From: Gibbula magus
Lineage: Eukaryota > Mollusca > Gastropoda > Trochida > Trochidae
Assembly: GCA_936450465.1 (NCBI GenBank)
Contig: OW388305.1
Location: forward strand, 35,845,187 to 35,909,186
Direction: 5' to 3'
DNA: 64,000 nt
Part shown: positions 1 through 10,814 of the stretch, one piece after another
Position numbering within the stretch: position 1 is the first letter of the stretch
Layout: every line of letters starts with the position of its first letter
Notes under the pieces: model-generated
Database searches by the model: none
The model's input: the letters and a program-made list of their open reading frames with translations, nothing else
What the model was told of the DNA's origin: nothing
Program-made: the position numbers and the translations under genes

Positions 1-1337
1 TGTTTACATAATCGTTCTGCACCATGTGCTTATCAGCTGATGATGTTTATGCTGCCGTTCATTGGTGGTTATATTTAGATTCCTAACGATTCATTGGATA
101 AGAGTAATGACGCGAAAAGATGGCGGATTCAATCACTCGATGTATCTTCGTGAGTTTTAATTAGTTTAAATTTCCATCGCAAATTGTGTATCAGTACTGG
201 TTGGAAGTTAATACAAATAATAAACTGCGACATTTAACTCTTCTTTACATTTTATCTGATAAAATTATTTTGATTAAAACTCTGAAATAAGATCGATGTG
301 TCTTTTTCTTTTGAACATCAACAGCCATTTTTGGAATAAACGCCCCCTTTATTGCGATTTTGAAAGTCATTTAAATAAACGCCCACTTTTTCCAATTTAT
401 TAAACGTCCAGGGCTTCTAGTACGGCGCTTACGGGTACCCTTATTAAATGCGTATCCGTGGAAAATTCGTGTTAACTTGATAAAATAATCGAAATATTAA
501 ATAATGAAAACAAAACCTATTTAGATATCCATATCACATTCTATTTCCATCTGTATCTTTGAGGAAATAGAAATTATTATTTATTCATGTATTACTAACG
601 TTTTATACCAAACATATAATTGGAAGTAAAAGCGAAAGTCGCAGTTTCTGTTGAAAATGGTGATTATGATTAGAATAGTTACACCCAAGCTTTTTATTTA
701 AATCTTGTTTCATGGTTAAAGATGAAGCACAGTTTACATGGCAGTATATGTTTTATGAAATATGGCATTGTATGAATTATTAAGAATACAGTCGTTCCTT
801 CATGAAAAGTAACGATTAATTGAGCAACGAATTTGAAACATTGGTTGTTCTTGATCATTTATAGATTAATTACACTGATGACATTTCCTAAACAGTATCC
901 ACGATGTCAATTCAAATGGCTTATCCTGCATGTTTTGAAAGATACACTTCAATCTTAATATATGCCATATGACTGATCGTGCATTATAAAGAAGACAGGC
1001 ATAAACCTGACAACAAAACGCATTGTTATTAGTTTCAATATTTATTTCCAATGAATTAAGTAAAATATTAAAAAGTAAAAAATGAAAATATTTCTGGATA
1101 AACCTTTTTGTTGTGGCAAAATCATGGTTGTCTTATGTATGTCACCTGTAAGTAACTTAGTAATTAATTGTTGTCATTCTTGCAATTCCATAAGCATGTT
1201 TGTGAGAATAACGATGTCAATTTGACATTATTTGAAAAACTCAATTGTTAAGTATATGTTGTTCCTTTCTAGTTTGAAATGTTTAAGCCGAAACCCTGCT
1301 TATATTTCGCAATCAACATTCTGTTTTTATATTTTTC
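1..1337. other. AT-rich sequence upstream of the receptor gene
   Basis: No open frame with coding character is visible here. The stretch should contain part of the intron, and possibly the promoter, of the downstream receptor gene, because a splice acceptor ends it. I see no convincing TATA box or initiator. The words ATAAACGCCC (346, 376) occur twice close together, but no larger repeat is evident. Confidence 0.5.
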
Positions 1338-1470
1338 AGAGACCCAGCCATTTAAAAAGAATCCACTGGATATACGCGAATGAAGTCTTCAATGTAGCTG
1401 TGTTATACAAACTGTCAAGTGAATGGACTTTCACAATTTTTCCACTGAGTATCTGTAACATTCTGTAAAT
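1338..1470 (+). other. Splice acceptor and 5' untranslated part of the receptor exon
   Basis: A T-rich tract ending in TTTTTCAG places a good acceptor at 1338-1339, so the exon would start at 1340 and carry about 131 bases of leader before the ATG at 1471. One or more non-coding upstream exons would then lie to the left, possibly outside the window. This arrangement, a 5' non-coding exon followed by a single coding exon, is common for invertebrate peptide receptors. It is inferred from the splice signal only. Confidence 0.5.
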
Positions 1471-2595
1471 ATGGCAGGCGGAGATCAACTAACTACGAAC
1501 TTAGCATACCTGAATGCTTCCATGGCTGTCAATGAAGGCGTCACTCTCAGTCCAAATGATACCATGAACGAACTTTCCGGACTGGAGAAATTAGAAGGAT
1601 TTTACAAACCTGTGCACGCCTATGCCGCTCCGATAGTGTGCATTTTTGGTGTAGTTGCCAATGCCTTGAATTTCTTTGTTTTGACAAGCAAAAACATGTT
1701 GTCTCCCACCAATGTCATACTGTCTGGTTTAGCAGTTTCAGATGGACTTACCATGGCGGCTTACTTCCCCTTTTCGATCTTGAACTACCACGTCTATGTT
1801 GACATCCCTTCACCTTTAGCTAACGCCAGATTTCTGATCTTTTACGCCATTTTCAGCGTGGTAGTTCATTCCATTTCAATATGGTTGACCGTATCGCTGG
1901 CATTGTTTCGCTATATCTTTATTCGCTATCCTCGCCGTGGAGCTAAGATGTGTACGATACAAAGAGCAAAGATGACCATACTGATTGTGTCCATTGTGAC
2001 CACGATTGTATGTATACCAAACAGTGTGGCCTACCAAATCGAGCAACATGTTTATGGCAATGTCTCATCCTGGTACATTGGCCCGAACGAGGATACCCCA
2101 GCCGCTGTCATTGTCAAAAATATGAATTTCTGGATTCAGGCGTTACTCGTAAAGTTGTTGCCTTGTTTTCTCCTTACAATTCTCAGCATTTGTTTGGTGA
2201 AAACAATGAAGGATGCAGAGAAGCGACGGAAGAAGCTGATGAACAAGAAGAAGAAGACTGAAGATGACAGCAAGAGGCACGGCAAGACCAACAGAACCAC
2301 AAGGATGCTCTTGACTGTGGTTGTTCTTTTCTTGTTGACAGAAATACCCCAGGGATGTCTTCAGTTGCTCAGTGGAATTGTTGACAATTTTTTCATGAAT
2401 GTTTACAGTCCTCTTGGAGATTTGATGGACATCTTGGCGCTCATTAACAATGGTATAAATTTCGTTCTGTATTGCACAATGAGTAAGCAATTCCGTGACA
2501 CTTTCATCAAAATGTTTCTCAAGGACGCCCTCAAAGCGGGAGAGAATCGGACATCGTTGGTTCAGACACAAGCTACGAGGGACTCGGATGTGTGA
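1471..2595 (+). CDS. Class A neuropeptide GPCR, myosuppressin/FMRFamide receptor (DMSR) type
   Basis: A 374-residue seven-transmembrane receptor, predicted to sit in the plasma membrane and signal through G proteins to a small amidated neuropeptide. Helices by hydrophobicity are TM1 about 51-73 (N64), TM2 82-104 (LAVSDGL, D91), TM3 121-148, TM4 168-188, TM5 217-243 (P231), TM6 278-302 and TM7 316-336. DRY is FRY (146-148), the TM6 motif is TEIPQG (290-295) in place of CWxP, and NPxxY is NFVLY (330-334). These variants plus the helix-8 stretch SKQFRDTF point to the DMSR/sex-peptide-receptor group; the ligand cannot be read from sequence. Sequons are N15, N29 and N197, and loop 3 is lysine-rich (248-263). 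No Cys lies at the start of TM3 or in loop 2, so the usual disulfide is absent. The frame is uninterrupted and the stop is TGA. A poly(A) signal is not obvious nearby. Confidence 0.93.
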   Translation: MAGGDQLTTNLAYLNASMAVNEGVTLSPNDTMNELSGLEKLEGFYKPVHAYAAPIVCIFGVVANALNFFVLTSKNMLSPTNVILSGLAVSDGLTMAAYFPFSILNYHVYVDIPSPLANARFLIFYAIFSVVVHSISIWLTVSLALFRYIFIRYPRRGAKMCTIQRAKMTILIVSIVTTIVCIPNSVAYQIEQHVYGNVSSWYIGPNEDTPAAVIVKNMNFWIQALLVKLLPCFLLTILSICLVKTMKDAEKRRKKLMNKKKKTEDDSKRHGKTNRTTRMLLTVVVLFLLTEIPQGCLQLLSGIVDNFFMNVYSPLGDLMDILALINNGINFVLYCTMSKQFRDTFIKMFLKDALKAGENRTSLVQTQATRDSDV

Positions 2596-3549
2596 AGCTT
2601 ACACCTGCCTCGTTACGCTCAAGTGAATGAATACCGTGCCTAGTCCCTTGTTATGAGTCCTATATAAACATGCAGTCAATGTGATCAGATGGCGTTATGA
2701 GTGATGTACTGGTAGCATTATGACGTCATGTACAATACAGTTTGTCAGGAACCACCTAGGCTGACCCCTTACTGCATGTCGATTGTGACGTCATAATTGA
2801 CTGCAGGACTTGCTTCCTGACAAGCTGTATAGAGGAGTGAGTATAAAGCCCAGCGTGATAAGGAGCTGCCTTGGATGTGTACGTCCTTTGTAGATTATTA
2901 TAGAAGGTCTCCTTCATACCCTTTGTAAATACGAAGTCAATATGTATAAAACTGCGATGAATAATAATGACACTTTATGGATGTCAGACCGTTTGTACAA
3001 AGTTTGTTATATCAGTGACGCTCCTTGCAAAATATGCTGCTAAACGCTATGTAATACTGAAGTGCGAACACCGTTTGTTAATATGTCAGCATATCTTTGT
3101 AACCTTTTGTCATGTGACGGATGAATATATCCCCTACCTGCTCGTTTATATCTAAATGACTGGTGATGAAGCACATTTTGCGGAATGTTATTATATTGCA
3201 AACTGTTGCATGTATATACGTATCATGAAGTTCAAGTGTATTGGTACTTGTTGCAGTCAATCATGCTGTTATTTCTTTCAATGTAGTTCGCACGTTAATT
3301 GTATTGACTTTTGTGACGTAAATAGTATTTTGTGAAAAAAATTGCTATTGTGTTTTCTTTTAACAGAAACCCTGCCCACATTACAATGTGTTTTTAAAAA
3401 GTGAGAACATAATGATTAGAATAATAGTGGATTTGTAATGCGCTTTTCCATACTTGAATATTATGCTCAAAAGAAATGCGAAACTATAGTTTTTACTCTG
3501 CTTCATTATTACAGGGAATGGTGTCCATTTGATATCATGTATTCACTAA
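2596..3549. other. 3' flank of the receptor gene, no further gene
   Basis: Presumed 3' untranslated and intergenic sequence. Short frames at 2967-3155 and 3078-3260 overlap on opposite strands and have no coding character. TGACGTCA-like words occur near 2723 and 2786. No canonical AATAAA is seen close to the stop. Confidence 0.5.
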
Positions 3550-3660
3550 GTCAACAGCGGGATCTACACCTTCAGGAATATTAACCATCTTTAACTACAT
3601 CTGAAGTCATAACAGTCTTCTATCTACACCTTCTAGAATGTTGACATGGCCAACCATAAG
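3550..3660 (+). repeat. Degenerate copies of the 60-bp minisatellite monomer
   Basis: About two diverged monomers, recognisable by the words CATCTGAAGTCAT, CACCTTCTAGAATGTTGAC and CCAAC, in the same orientation as the large array at 10815-13690. A further partial monomer lies at about 4084-4118, beyond the inserted element at 3748-4071. They mark the head of composite repeat copy A. Confidence 0.8.
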
Positions 3661-3747
3661 TATTTGTGAGATATATTGTAATATGCACAGTTCATGTATA
3701 TTTATACAATGTTAATATTTGTCATTGTGAAATATAATTTACATATA

Positions 3748-4071
3748 CAGTGAGACTCTGTTTATCCGCACGATTTGGTTACAGTTGTGAATCGTCCGGG
3801 AAGCTCATGGAACCCAGACTGATACCCGTTGGTGTCAGACAAAACCGTTTTCTGTGCTTAAATAGCAACCTGCGGCTGTTTCAAACTCACCCCTCTGCAA
3901 GACTCGCGTGTTAACGTCAGATTTCATATGATGGTTATATAGAAAGATTTCGTTTCACAAAATTTCAAATTAAGACTCCTATTAGGTACAAACACACACT
4001 TAAGATTGGCAAAAGATGAGTTTGCTAGTTTGCCTGGTTTTGTAGTTATTGTACGAAATAGGGGTCTCACT
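3748..4071. mobile_element. pogo/Tigger-like MITE with TA target site
   Basis: The left end CAGTGAGACTCTGTTTATC follows a TA (3746-3747). The right end, on the reverse strand, reads AGTGAGACCCCTATTT and abuts a TA (4072-4073). The terminal repeats match imperfectly over about 25 bases. The start CAGTG..ACTC with a TTATCCG word resembles pogo/Tigger ends, and no transposase frame is inside. It appears to have inserted into a decayed stretch of 60-bp monomers. Confidence 0.55.
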
Positions 4072-4689
4072 TACTTTCCTGCCAAACTATACATCTGAAG
4101 TCATCATAGTCTTCTCGTGCGTAATCATGAGTTATATTGTATTGCCTCACATACTTCTATAGTGACTTGTTAACAGACATCTATTAATGTAAAGTTAAGG
4201 CACACTTTCCTCATTTGTCAAAACGTTTCAAACTTCAACATTGGCTCATTCCCTCCGTTCTGCTAGGCGCTAGGGATAGTCCTTCTATTTTCCACTGCAC
4301 TGTTGTGACCTCAATCTCTGGCATCCTGTCACGAGCATTTGCTTAACGCAGTTTTTGTATATTATAAGACAGCTAAGAGCCATACCTCTATAGAATCTAT
4401 TTAATTCAATGTAATGACATCACACAGCTATGGCGTCAAACATGATGACGTCACAAGGATATGACATCACCGCAATGGACGTCAACTGTCAGAGTTGAAC
4501 ACAGAGACTTTTTTAATTGAAATGTAATGAGGAATGATTTTGGATGATAAATAGAATTTCACCGTCGAATCTTTTGATATTAAATCAACTCTCGTTGATA
4601 AAAATGAAATATGTGCTGCTTTTACCAACTAGTGTTGATATATTTGATATCAGAAGACACTTGGGGGGAATAATTCTCCATTTGTAAAT

Positions 4690-5235
4690 TACTTGATATA
4701 AGGACTCGAAGTCGTTACCTAATTACACGTTAGTGTTCAATCAGAAACAACACCCGATTATGAACACTAACTGAAGGTTTAATTGTAGCATCTGAAATTC
4801 ACTAAACTTAAAACACCGTGAAACAAGTATTACTGCCGGGGTCGTTACGTAAGACACACACTACAGCTTACATTATATCAGACATGAACACTAAAGTAAA
4901 GTCCTCAGTCCACTCCGACTCTAGCGTAACAGTCTCACACTTGGATAACATCTATAGACACATGTATTATGACCACTGGACGTCTGATTCTCTAATGGGA
5001 AATCGACTGTCACCAGTTATATAACGCATGGAGCAAATCCTAAATGTTCTGAATTGGAGGATCACTTGCTGACAGTACGTCCCAACATATCCAACACGTT
5101 CTTAACTGTCGAGTACCTAATTGTGTATATTGTTCCAAATAATAAACATACTTTGACTAATAACATCGTTAGCTATCATACATGATATTCCACACAAACA
5201 TACATTACACTGATTCATATTAAACAATATATTAT
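4690..5235 (+). repeat. Composite repeat, left block, copy A
   Basis: Homologous in direct orientation to 13770-14220 and, for its last part, to 25866-26060. Shared words include ATCCTAAATGTTCTGAATTGG, cut short here at ATCCTAAATGTTCTGAATT (5037 onward), AATATCCAAC, and GGGGTCGT near 4840. In copies A and B this block follows the 60-bp monomers. The 68-codon frame at 4818-5024 is not conserved in copy B, so I do not call it a gene. Confidence 0.75.
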
Positions 5236-5239
5236 GTAT

Positions 5240-8200
5240 TGCTTATATGCTTGGTAATGAAGAATATTTGCTAGAAATGTCACGGAAGTGTCGGCAGGGG
5301 ATATTGAAACATTATTTGCAGATTTCTTTCAACATAAATGCTAACTATCTAGTTGTTTTGAGTTGTTGTCGATTGAAAACCCACGAATAACCCAAAACCA
5401 GTTTTAACAGCAACACTAAAAGTAACTGTACATGTAAAGGTCGCTCATCAGTTCCAATGTGTCCACGAAAGTTTAAGACAACTCGATGCCTGTCATATTA
5501 TACCAACTGAGTTAAACAATGGGCCACAATACATGTCTCCTTGACCTGAACCTAGCTTAGTGCACGGTTCAGTGCTATTACCCTGCGTAAGGCATAACTC
5601 GCACCAGGCTTCGATTTGGGGAAAGAGATGAGGTGAGGTGAGTTGGGTTTAACGCCGCTTTCAAGAGTAGTTCACTAATATCGAGGCTACTAGTATTATG
5701 GCAGGGAGAAAGCCCGCAACGCCATGTTGCGGTGAAACCTGCGAGCAGCGTCTGGAACTAGCGAACCATGGGTGGTACTGCGCTGAAATTCAGTGTAGCA
5801 TTGCACCCAAGCCTAACTGCGTGCAGAACAGTTCTCCACTGCAGACAAAGTTGCCGTGCTCCTTGCGGGATTCGAACCCCGGACCTCTTGATCCGAAGCC
5901 GAACGCGCTAACCACTGCGCTATCCCGCCCCCGATTTGGGGAGAGAAGAGAAGAGAAGAGTACGACCTGACTCTACGTGTACCCATGACCCAAACATGTC
6001 ATCCGTTGAGAGTTGTAATTGTGTTTGATTGGAGTAATATCATTTAAGCTCAGAGATGGCTAACAAAACACCCAACACAATCTCAGTAATAGGACCATAC
6101 AACACCCAAACGTCTTATTTAATTACCTTATAGCCAATTTTTTAAACCGTATACCTTTAAATATTCTGTTTGAAAAGAGGGAAATATATCAAATGACCTG
6201 TTTGTTACTTTCACATATATTACATAGTGTGTCTAATCGTCACCGCAACTGATATCAGCAAAGACCATCTACAATGATTTGAAATGTCACAACTTCTTTG
6301 CCTGGTTGTTCTTGTATTGAAAATGAAGCTGAATAGAAAGCCCTGAACCGACTAGAGTTGCATGTCAAGTGTGCAGGAAGTGGGACCAAGTCTCAAAGCT
6401 GTAGATGTTTGTGTTGAAAGTCTATTTAGGGACCCATTTCAAGTGGATCTCAAACAAATTATTTTTACATGATGAAGAGCCAAAATGTCAGATAATCTCA
6501 ATTTCAGAAAATATTTCGAGGTGTAATCAAACAGAGTATTTCTAAAAGATGAAGCGAAACAAAAACTAGAAGTTCAAATATTTTCACACAAGAACAAAAA
6601 TCATAAAGCATGTTCTTCTACATGTACTTCACATGATAACACATTTACTCGACCACAAATTCTCATATCTACGATTTATTTGATCTACATGTATACTTCA
6701 CAACCTTGCCGGTTATATGTTCTTGCTTGACCAGACATCACCAGGGATAGCATCTGGACTATATGTCACATTTTCGACTCACATAAGCTATTTCTCCCCA
6801 CAGAACCTCTGTTACGAATAGGGCGTTTTCCTGGCCAGAAATAAATAATCCTTGTTGGTTGTGGTGATTCAAAGGGGCCATTCGGCTTCTTCCCCTAAAT
6901 GTTGGACAGAGGTTATTACCGTATCTGGTATCAGGGTTGCACAAAGTGTAAAATTGCAGAGTCAAGTTACAAACCCGCTTGATTTCGACAAGCCACTGTT
7001 TATACTCAATGTTGGAGATTCTGCCAAACTTGTGTGACTTGCAACCATGCGATACTGATTTTGAAAGTGGAATGATCCCTCCACATGGCCATACCGTCGA
7101 AGATGTATATTTGGATCATCATCTTCATCGTCGTTACCGTCATCGCCGAATGACATCAGCTGCCACACGTTGTGGAAAAAGTTGTCAATGCAATAGAATG
7201 ATGATGCAAAGAGATCTATGCCGATATCATTTTAACGTTAATTAGCAATGCCTATTAGCACATGTTAAGAGGAGTGTTAACAAAAACGAAGTAACTGAAA
7301 TACATTGGAATCAAGTTAATATATCAATAACAATACTTTGAAACATTGAAAAGCAATACTTCGTCACTAATCCTCTTCTTAACCATGTCGATAACAAAAA
7401 CCAAACAAATGATTTTATAAAAAAAATCAAATTAATTCATCAATAAAGGAGTTTGCAGTGCTTCCATTTGTATTTTGTCTTTGAAAAGAACATGTCCAGT
7501 AATGATGATAGAAAACCGAGATAAAATCAGCATCGTTTTCAATCCATTACCTGATGTACTCACGATAATGTGTTTCTCTACGGAAATCAAGTCCATGATT
7601 TTCTCCCCGGAGATCTCATTAGTAGAATCTCAGGATGATGAAGGCCAACAAAAGCTAGATTCCCTCTTTATTTTCGCGTAATGACATTCCATTGAAGGTC
7701 AGCATATTACTGAGACTTTTCTCCAGAAGGTGATTATAAAGTAGTATAAGTACATAATTGCATCACCAATACGCTCCTGTATATGTATTATCTATGCTAT
7801 TTAGTTTGTCCGCACTTCCAGAATTCACTACCTTCTAAAGATGCCGATGCCAGTCTAGACTTACCGCACTCATATTTCAATATAAAATGCTTAAATGAGC
7901 AAATATTTTCCCAAGGTGAAACTTTGATTCAAATAACAGTCACATTACTACACGCTGTTTCGTGTGAAGGTCGTATTCACTAAAAAAAACAACAGACTTT
8001 AGCTTTTGATCTACACCTAAGGTAAAATCTACAAGGTTCGATTAATTATTGTCTCCTCTTATTAGCCTATGCGGCGGAAATAAATTCAGAGAACCATAAC
8101 CAATTTCACGGATTCAGAGACTGGGATGACATCACAGGTCCTTTATAACATAAGGTGATTCTATTGACTCATCACACGCTGTGAACAAACTAAATTATTT

Positions 8201-8420
8201 TGGTATCTTCCTTGTATATTCCAAACAGAGAAAATCTCTCATCTTTACATAAAATGCTGTTCACACGTCTTTTTTCCACTGTGAACGTAATCTGCGTCAA
8301 GGAATAGATCAATAAATACCCAATGCTGGCTTAATCCTGCTCTGAGCTGAAGCGCCGCTGTCAGGAACAGGTCCTACTGACTAATGCTGAAAACTGATAG
8401 GATAAGACACTCGGAGTTGC
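5240..8420 (-). repeat. Composite repeat, interior, copy A (inverted)
   Basis: This interior matches, block by block and in reverse order and orientation, the interiors of copy B (14870-22790) and copy C (26340-31160). Clear blocks are 5250-5310, 5400-5470, 6290-6480, 6730-6900, 7020-7180, 7475-7705 and 8268-8402. The frame 7475-7681 is the counterpart of frames at 15711, 17154, 18597, 19664 and 27357 in the other copies. The peptide segment HTVEDVYLDHH at 7090-7130 recurs in copy C and, with changes, in copy B. Stops break every candidate long frame, so I treat this as repeat rather than gene. Confidence 0.75.
5623..5931 (-). mobile_element. tRNA-derived SINE with target-site duplication
   Basis: Read on the minus strand, the element starts with a tRNA-like head (about 5931 down to 5857): a D-arm-like TAGCGCAGTGGTTAGCGCG (A box) and GGGGTTCGAATCCCGC (B box). 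It runs to a 3' end GCGGCGTTAAACCCAACTC followed by ACCTC repeats. The 11-base word CGATTTGGGGA lies directly outside both ends (5612-5622 and 5932-5942), a clean target-site duplication. An AGAGA simple repeat follows at 5941-5960. The 90-codon frame on the plus strand is an artefact of the SINE. The tail matches the type I associate with abalone genomes. Confidence 0.88.
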
Positions 8421-8814
8421 TGAGTATATGCTCAGGGGATGAAGGAGTGAGCAAATACTCTAAACTGTCATGTATATATCAACACAATATTGTCATCCAG
8501 AAATCATGTTTTTTTTGTATTACACTTAAATGCTCCTCAAATAATAACTTTCTTAGCTAGATCCGACATGAATTGATTTGCATAATTGTTAAACCTGTTC
8601 AATAGTGCTATCTTATTTTTAAATAGCATTAATGATCCGCATCACATCGCCTCCATAAGCACCATGTGGAATTTTCAGGCTACATATGTCATTGTTTAAA
8701 TAGTTCCCTTGAGTTACTGAAACTGAAAAATTATATACATAATTATATCTTAATCATTGTTTAATTAAGATTTTATTATTCGTCTGTTCAAATAAATGTA
8801 CAACATATACATGT
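8418..8814. repeat. Inverted-repeat junction of copy A and unassigned flank
   Basis: At 8418-8452 the sequence turns from inverted to direct homology: GAGTATATGCTCAG is followed within about 15 bases by GAGCAAATACTC. Bases 8445-8505 then match 14815-14870 directly. The rest, to 8814, is AT-rich with nothing recognised. Confidence 0.5.
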
Positions 8815-9010
8815 ATGTAGTTATACTCATGAACGACACTGTTGCCTTTCTATCTTTTGGGACGTGAAGTTGCTCAATATGAACACATACATTGGTATAA
8901 TGACATCAGCACTCTCTACCATTAGTTCAATTAGCACAGATATAATTTATGAATACGAAATGAACACACCATACTTTCCATTTACCGTATTTGATGTTAC
9001 AATTTAAACA
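8815..9010 (+). repeat. Composite repeat, right-end block, copy A
   Basis: Direct homology to 22795-22925 and 31180-31320. Shared words are CTGTTGCCTTTC, GTTGCTCAA, GAACACATACATTG and ATTAGTTCAATTAGCACAG. This is the same orientation as in the other two copies, although the interior next to it is inverted. Confidence 0.75.
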
Positions 9011-9421
9011 CTAAGTAAACATTCAAAAATATTTCGAACACTTAATAATGTAAAACAATGCCTGATAACTATATAGCCTCACACATATGTTGATGAAGAT
9101 AAATAAAACAATAATCCATTATTACTTTTTGATTATTTAACTAGAGATAATTTAGAAGCATTATATATAGTATATTCCAGTGCATGTATTGTAATCATTT
9201 CCATTGCATATTTTCATTACATTTATTACGGTTTATTACACCCTTAATTTCAGATACTGCACACAATTCATTCTTGATTAACAATCAATGATAAACGAAA
9301 AGAAATGGAAACCGAATCAACTTCATAAATTGAGGACATACTTTACCACTATCATTTTAATACATTAAGATACTTTTCTTTACAAACAATAAGTGTTAAC
9401 TTCCTTTGTTACCAATGACTA
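9011..9421. other. AT-rich spacer
   Basis: No frame, splice pattern or repeat recognised. Confidence 0.4.
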
Positions 9422-9989
9422 TACTCAACCGCAAAAGTAACGTCACTGTACAAAATGCAAGATAATTCAATCTACGAGTGATAGACACGACTGAAACAGA
9501 AATGCACCATGTCCTCAGAACCCAACTGAACTACACTTGCAATTTCAAAACATTATCTTTTCACGTTTCTTAGAAACGGACGTTTTAATATTTCTCAAAA
9601 TTGTCGTTTTCGAATCTTCTTAACTAGACGCGATAGGAGAGTCAAACATGATTTTTGGCTTGTTTTATGACGTCGTACAGTAAGGACGAGTCAACAAATT
9701 TAAGTTTAAAAAGGTAATTTATGTCGATAACATATTTTATCAATTGAATTGCTACATTTTACAATTTTACTTAAATGCCAAACACTGCCAAGGCGATATC
9801 AGCACCCTGAGTGTATTTGTACTGAATGAAGATAAAGGTATCATACTCTGTTGTATGAAATTGTGAACACTTATTTATTAAACATGTGTCTATCGAAAAC
9901 ATTCAAAATCTACTTTCTCAGGCAGCAGTATTTTTGTTTTTCACACTGTTGTGACGGATATGTGGTGACGTTTCTTTTGCGGTTGAGTG
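9422..9989 (+). mobile_element. Tc1/mariner-type MITE, family 1 copy 1
   Basis: A 568-bp element whose ends are inverted copies of ACTCAACCGCAAAAGWAACGTCAC-like sequence (left 9423-9447, right 9966-9988), flanked on both sides by TA (9420-9421 and 9990-9991). The interior matches, in opposite orientation, the element at 56382-56958, for example the TCTTCTTAACTAGACG word near 9615. There is no transposase frame, so it is non-autonomous. The TA target suggests the Tc1/mariner superfamily. Confidence 0.85.
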
Positions 9990-9991
9990 TA

Positions 9992-10375
9992 CTAGTAACT
10001 ATTATTAATAACAGTATTGGTGAATACAATAAACTGTTCATGAGGACGTTGATCGGTACCTTCTAATTAAACACATACTCGAATCGAATCAATCTGGACT
10101 TAACTTTTTCAATCCAAAATAAATGGGTTTTTTTGTTATGATAATTTTTTTCTACTGAATGACAAATAACCAACAAAAAGAATTGAAAAAAGCTGATAAC
10201 TGGAAAAGGAAGTAAGTAAGCATAAATACGGTTAAAAAAGCATTTGATTGGTATCTTATGAATTTGAAATAATAATTAAAAAAGAAATGCAAGCATAAAT
10301 AGTATGCTTAGCAAACTATTCAGTGTGTATTCTATGTACTTCTAGTAAAGTCTGGTATTCTTGGACCGTGTGTGG
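9992..10375. other. AT-rich spacer
   Basis: Nothing recognised. Poly-T and poly-A tracts occur near 10125-10150 and 10180-10290. Confidence 0.4.
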
Positions 10376-10379
10376 TGGC

Positions 10380-10770
10380 GTGTGGTCATGTGCATAGCTC
10401 AGTCGATGCTATCAGTGAAGTTCAGCAACAATATAATGGTCGCGATTCGCTGAATGGGTGGATTACCCTCACCATTGCTAGATAAACTGAGAGGGTCTTA
10501 CCCAGCCCCACACCGATACATGAGTTGAGAGACCTGTGGTGTCGACCTGGGTTAGTGACTTAATTCGAAGTGTGCCTCTGTCCACCGAGCAGTAAATGGG
10601 TATCTGATTGAAGCGATGGTAGTCTGAACATTGAGGTCTGACAGGCGACAGGTTGTACTCTCCTCAGGGAGTGTTCTGTACTCGTTGATCATTGGTGATA
10701 TGTCGACCAGCGCTTTGAGCATGTTATGTGCAAAATTTACAAAATGTCCGAAAGCAGCCACGGTTGCTGA
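10380..10770 (+). mobile_element. Probable diverged tRNA-derived SINE
   Basis: Markedly richer in GC than its surroundings. It contains a tRNA A-box-like ATAGCTCAGTCGATGC near 10394 and a weaker B-box-like GGTCGCGATTCGC near 10438, then the words GAATGGGTGGATTACCC and CAGTAAATGGGTATCTG (10590), which resemble conserved SINE body words. No target-site duplication was found. The short minus-strand frame 10552-10761 lies within it and is probably chance. Confidence 0.4.
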
Positions 10771-10814
10771 TCCTCACTAATAGGGAATCATAATACGACA
10801 CATATCCTCAATAC

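Noticed and set aside
1950..2571. Overlapping frames inside the receptor gene (plus 1950-2261, minus 2143-2571)
   Set aside because: They are shadows of the receptor reading frame with no domains of their own.
4420..4490. TGACGTCA-like cluster as a promoter
   Set aside because: Similar clusters occur in dispersed repeats, and no gene start follows.
5857..5931. Functional tRNA gene
   Set aside because: The head is attached to a SINE body and tail within a target-site duplication, and the anticodon arm does not pair properly.
5698..5970. 90-codon frame
   Set aside because: Lies across the SINE on the opposite strand, including its tRNA-like head.
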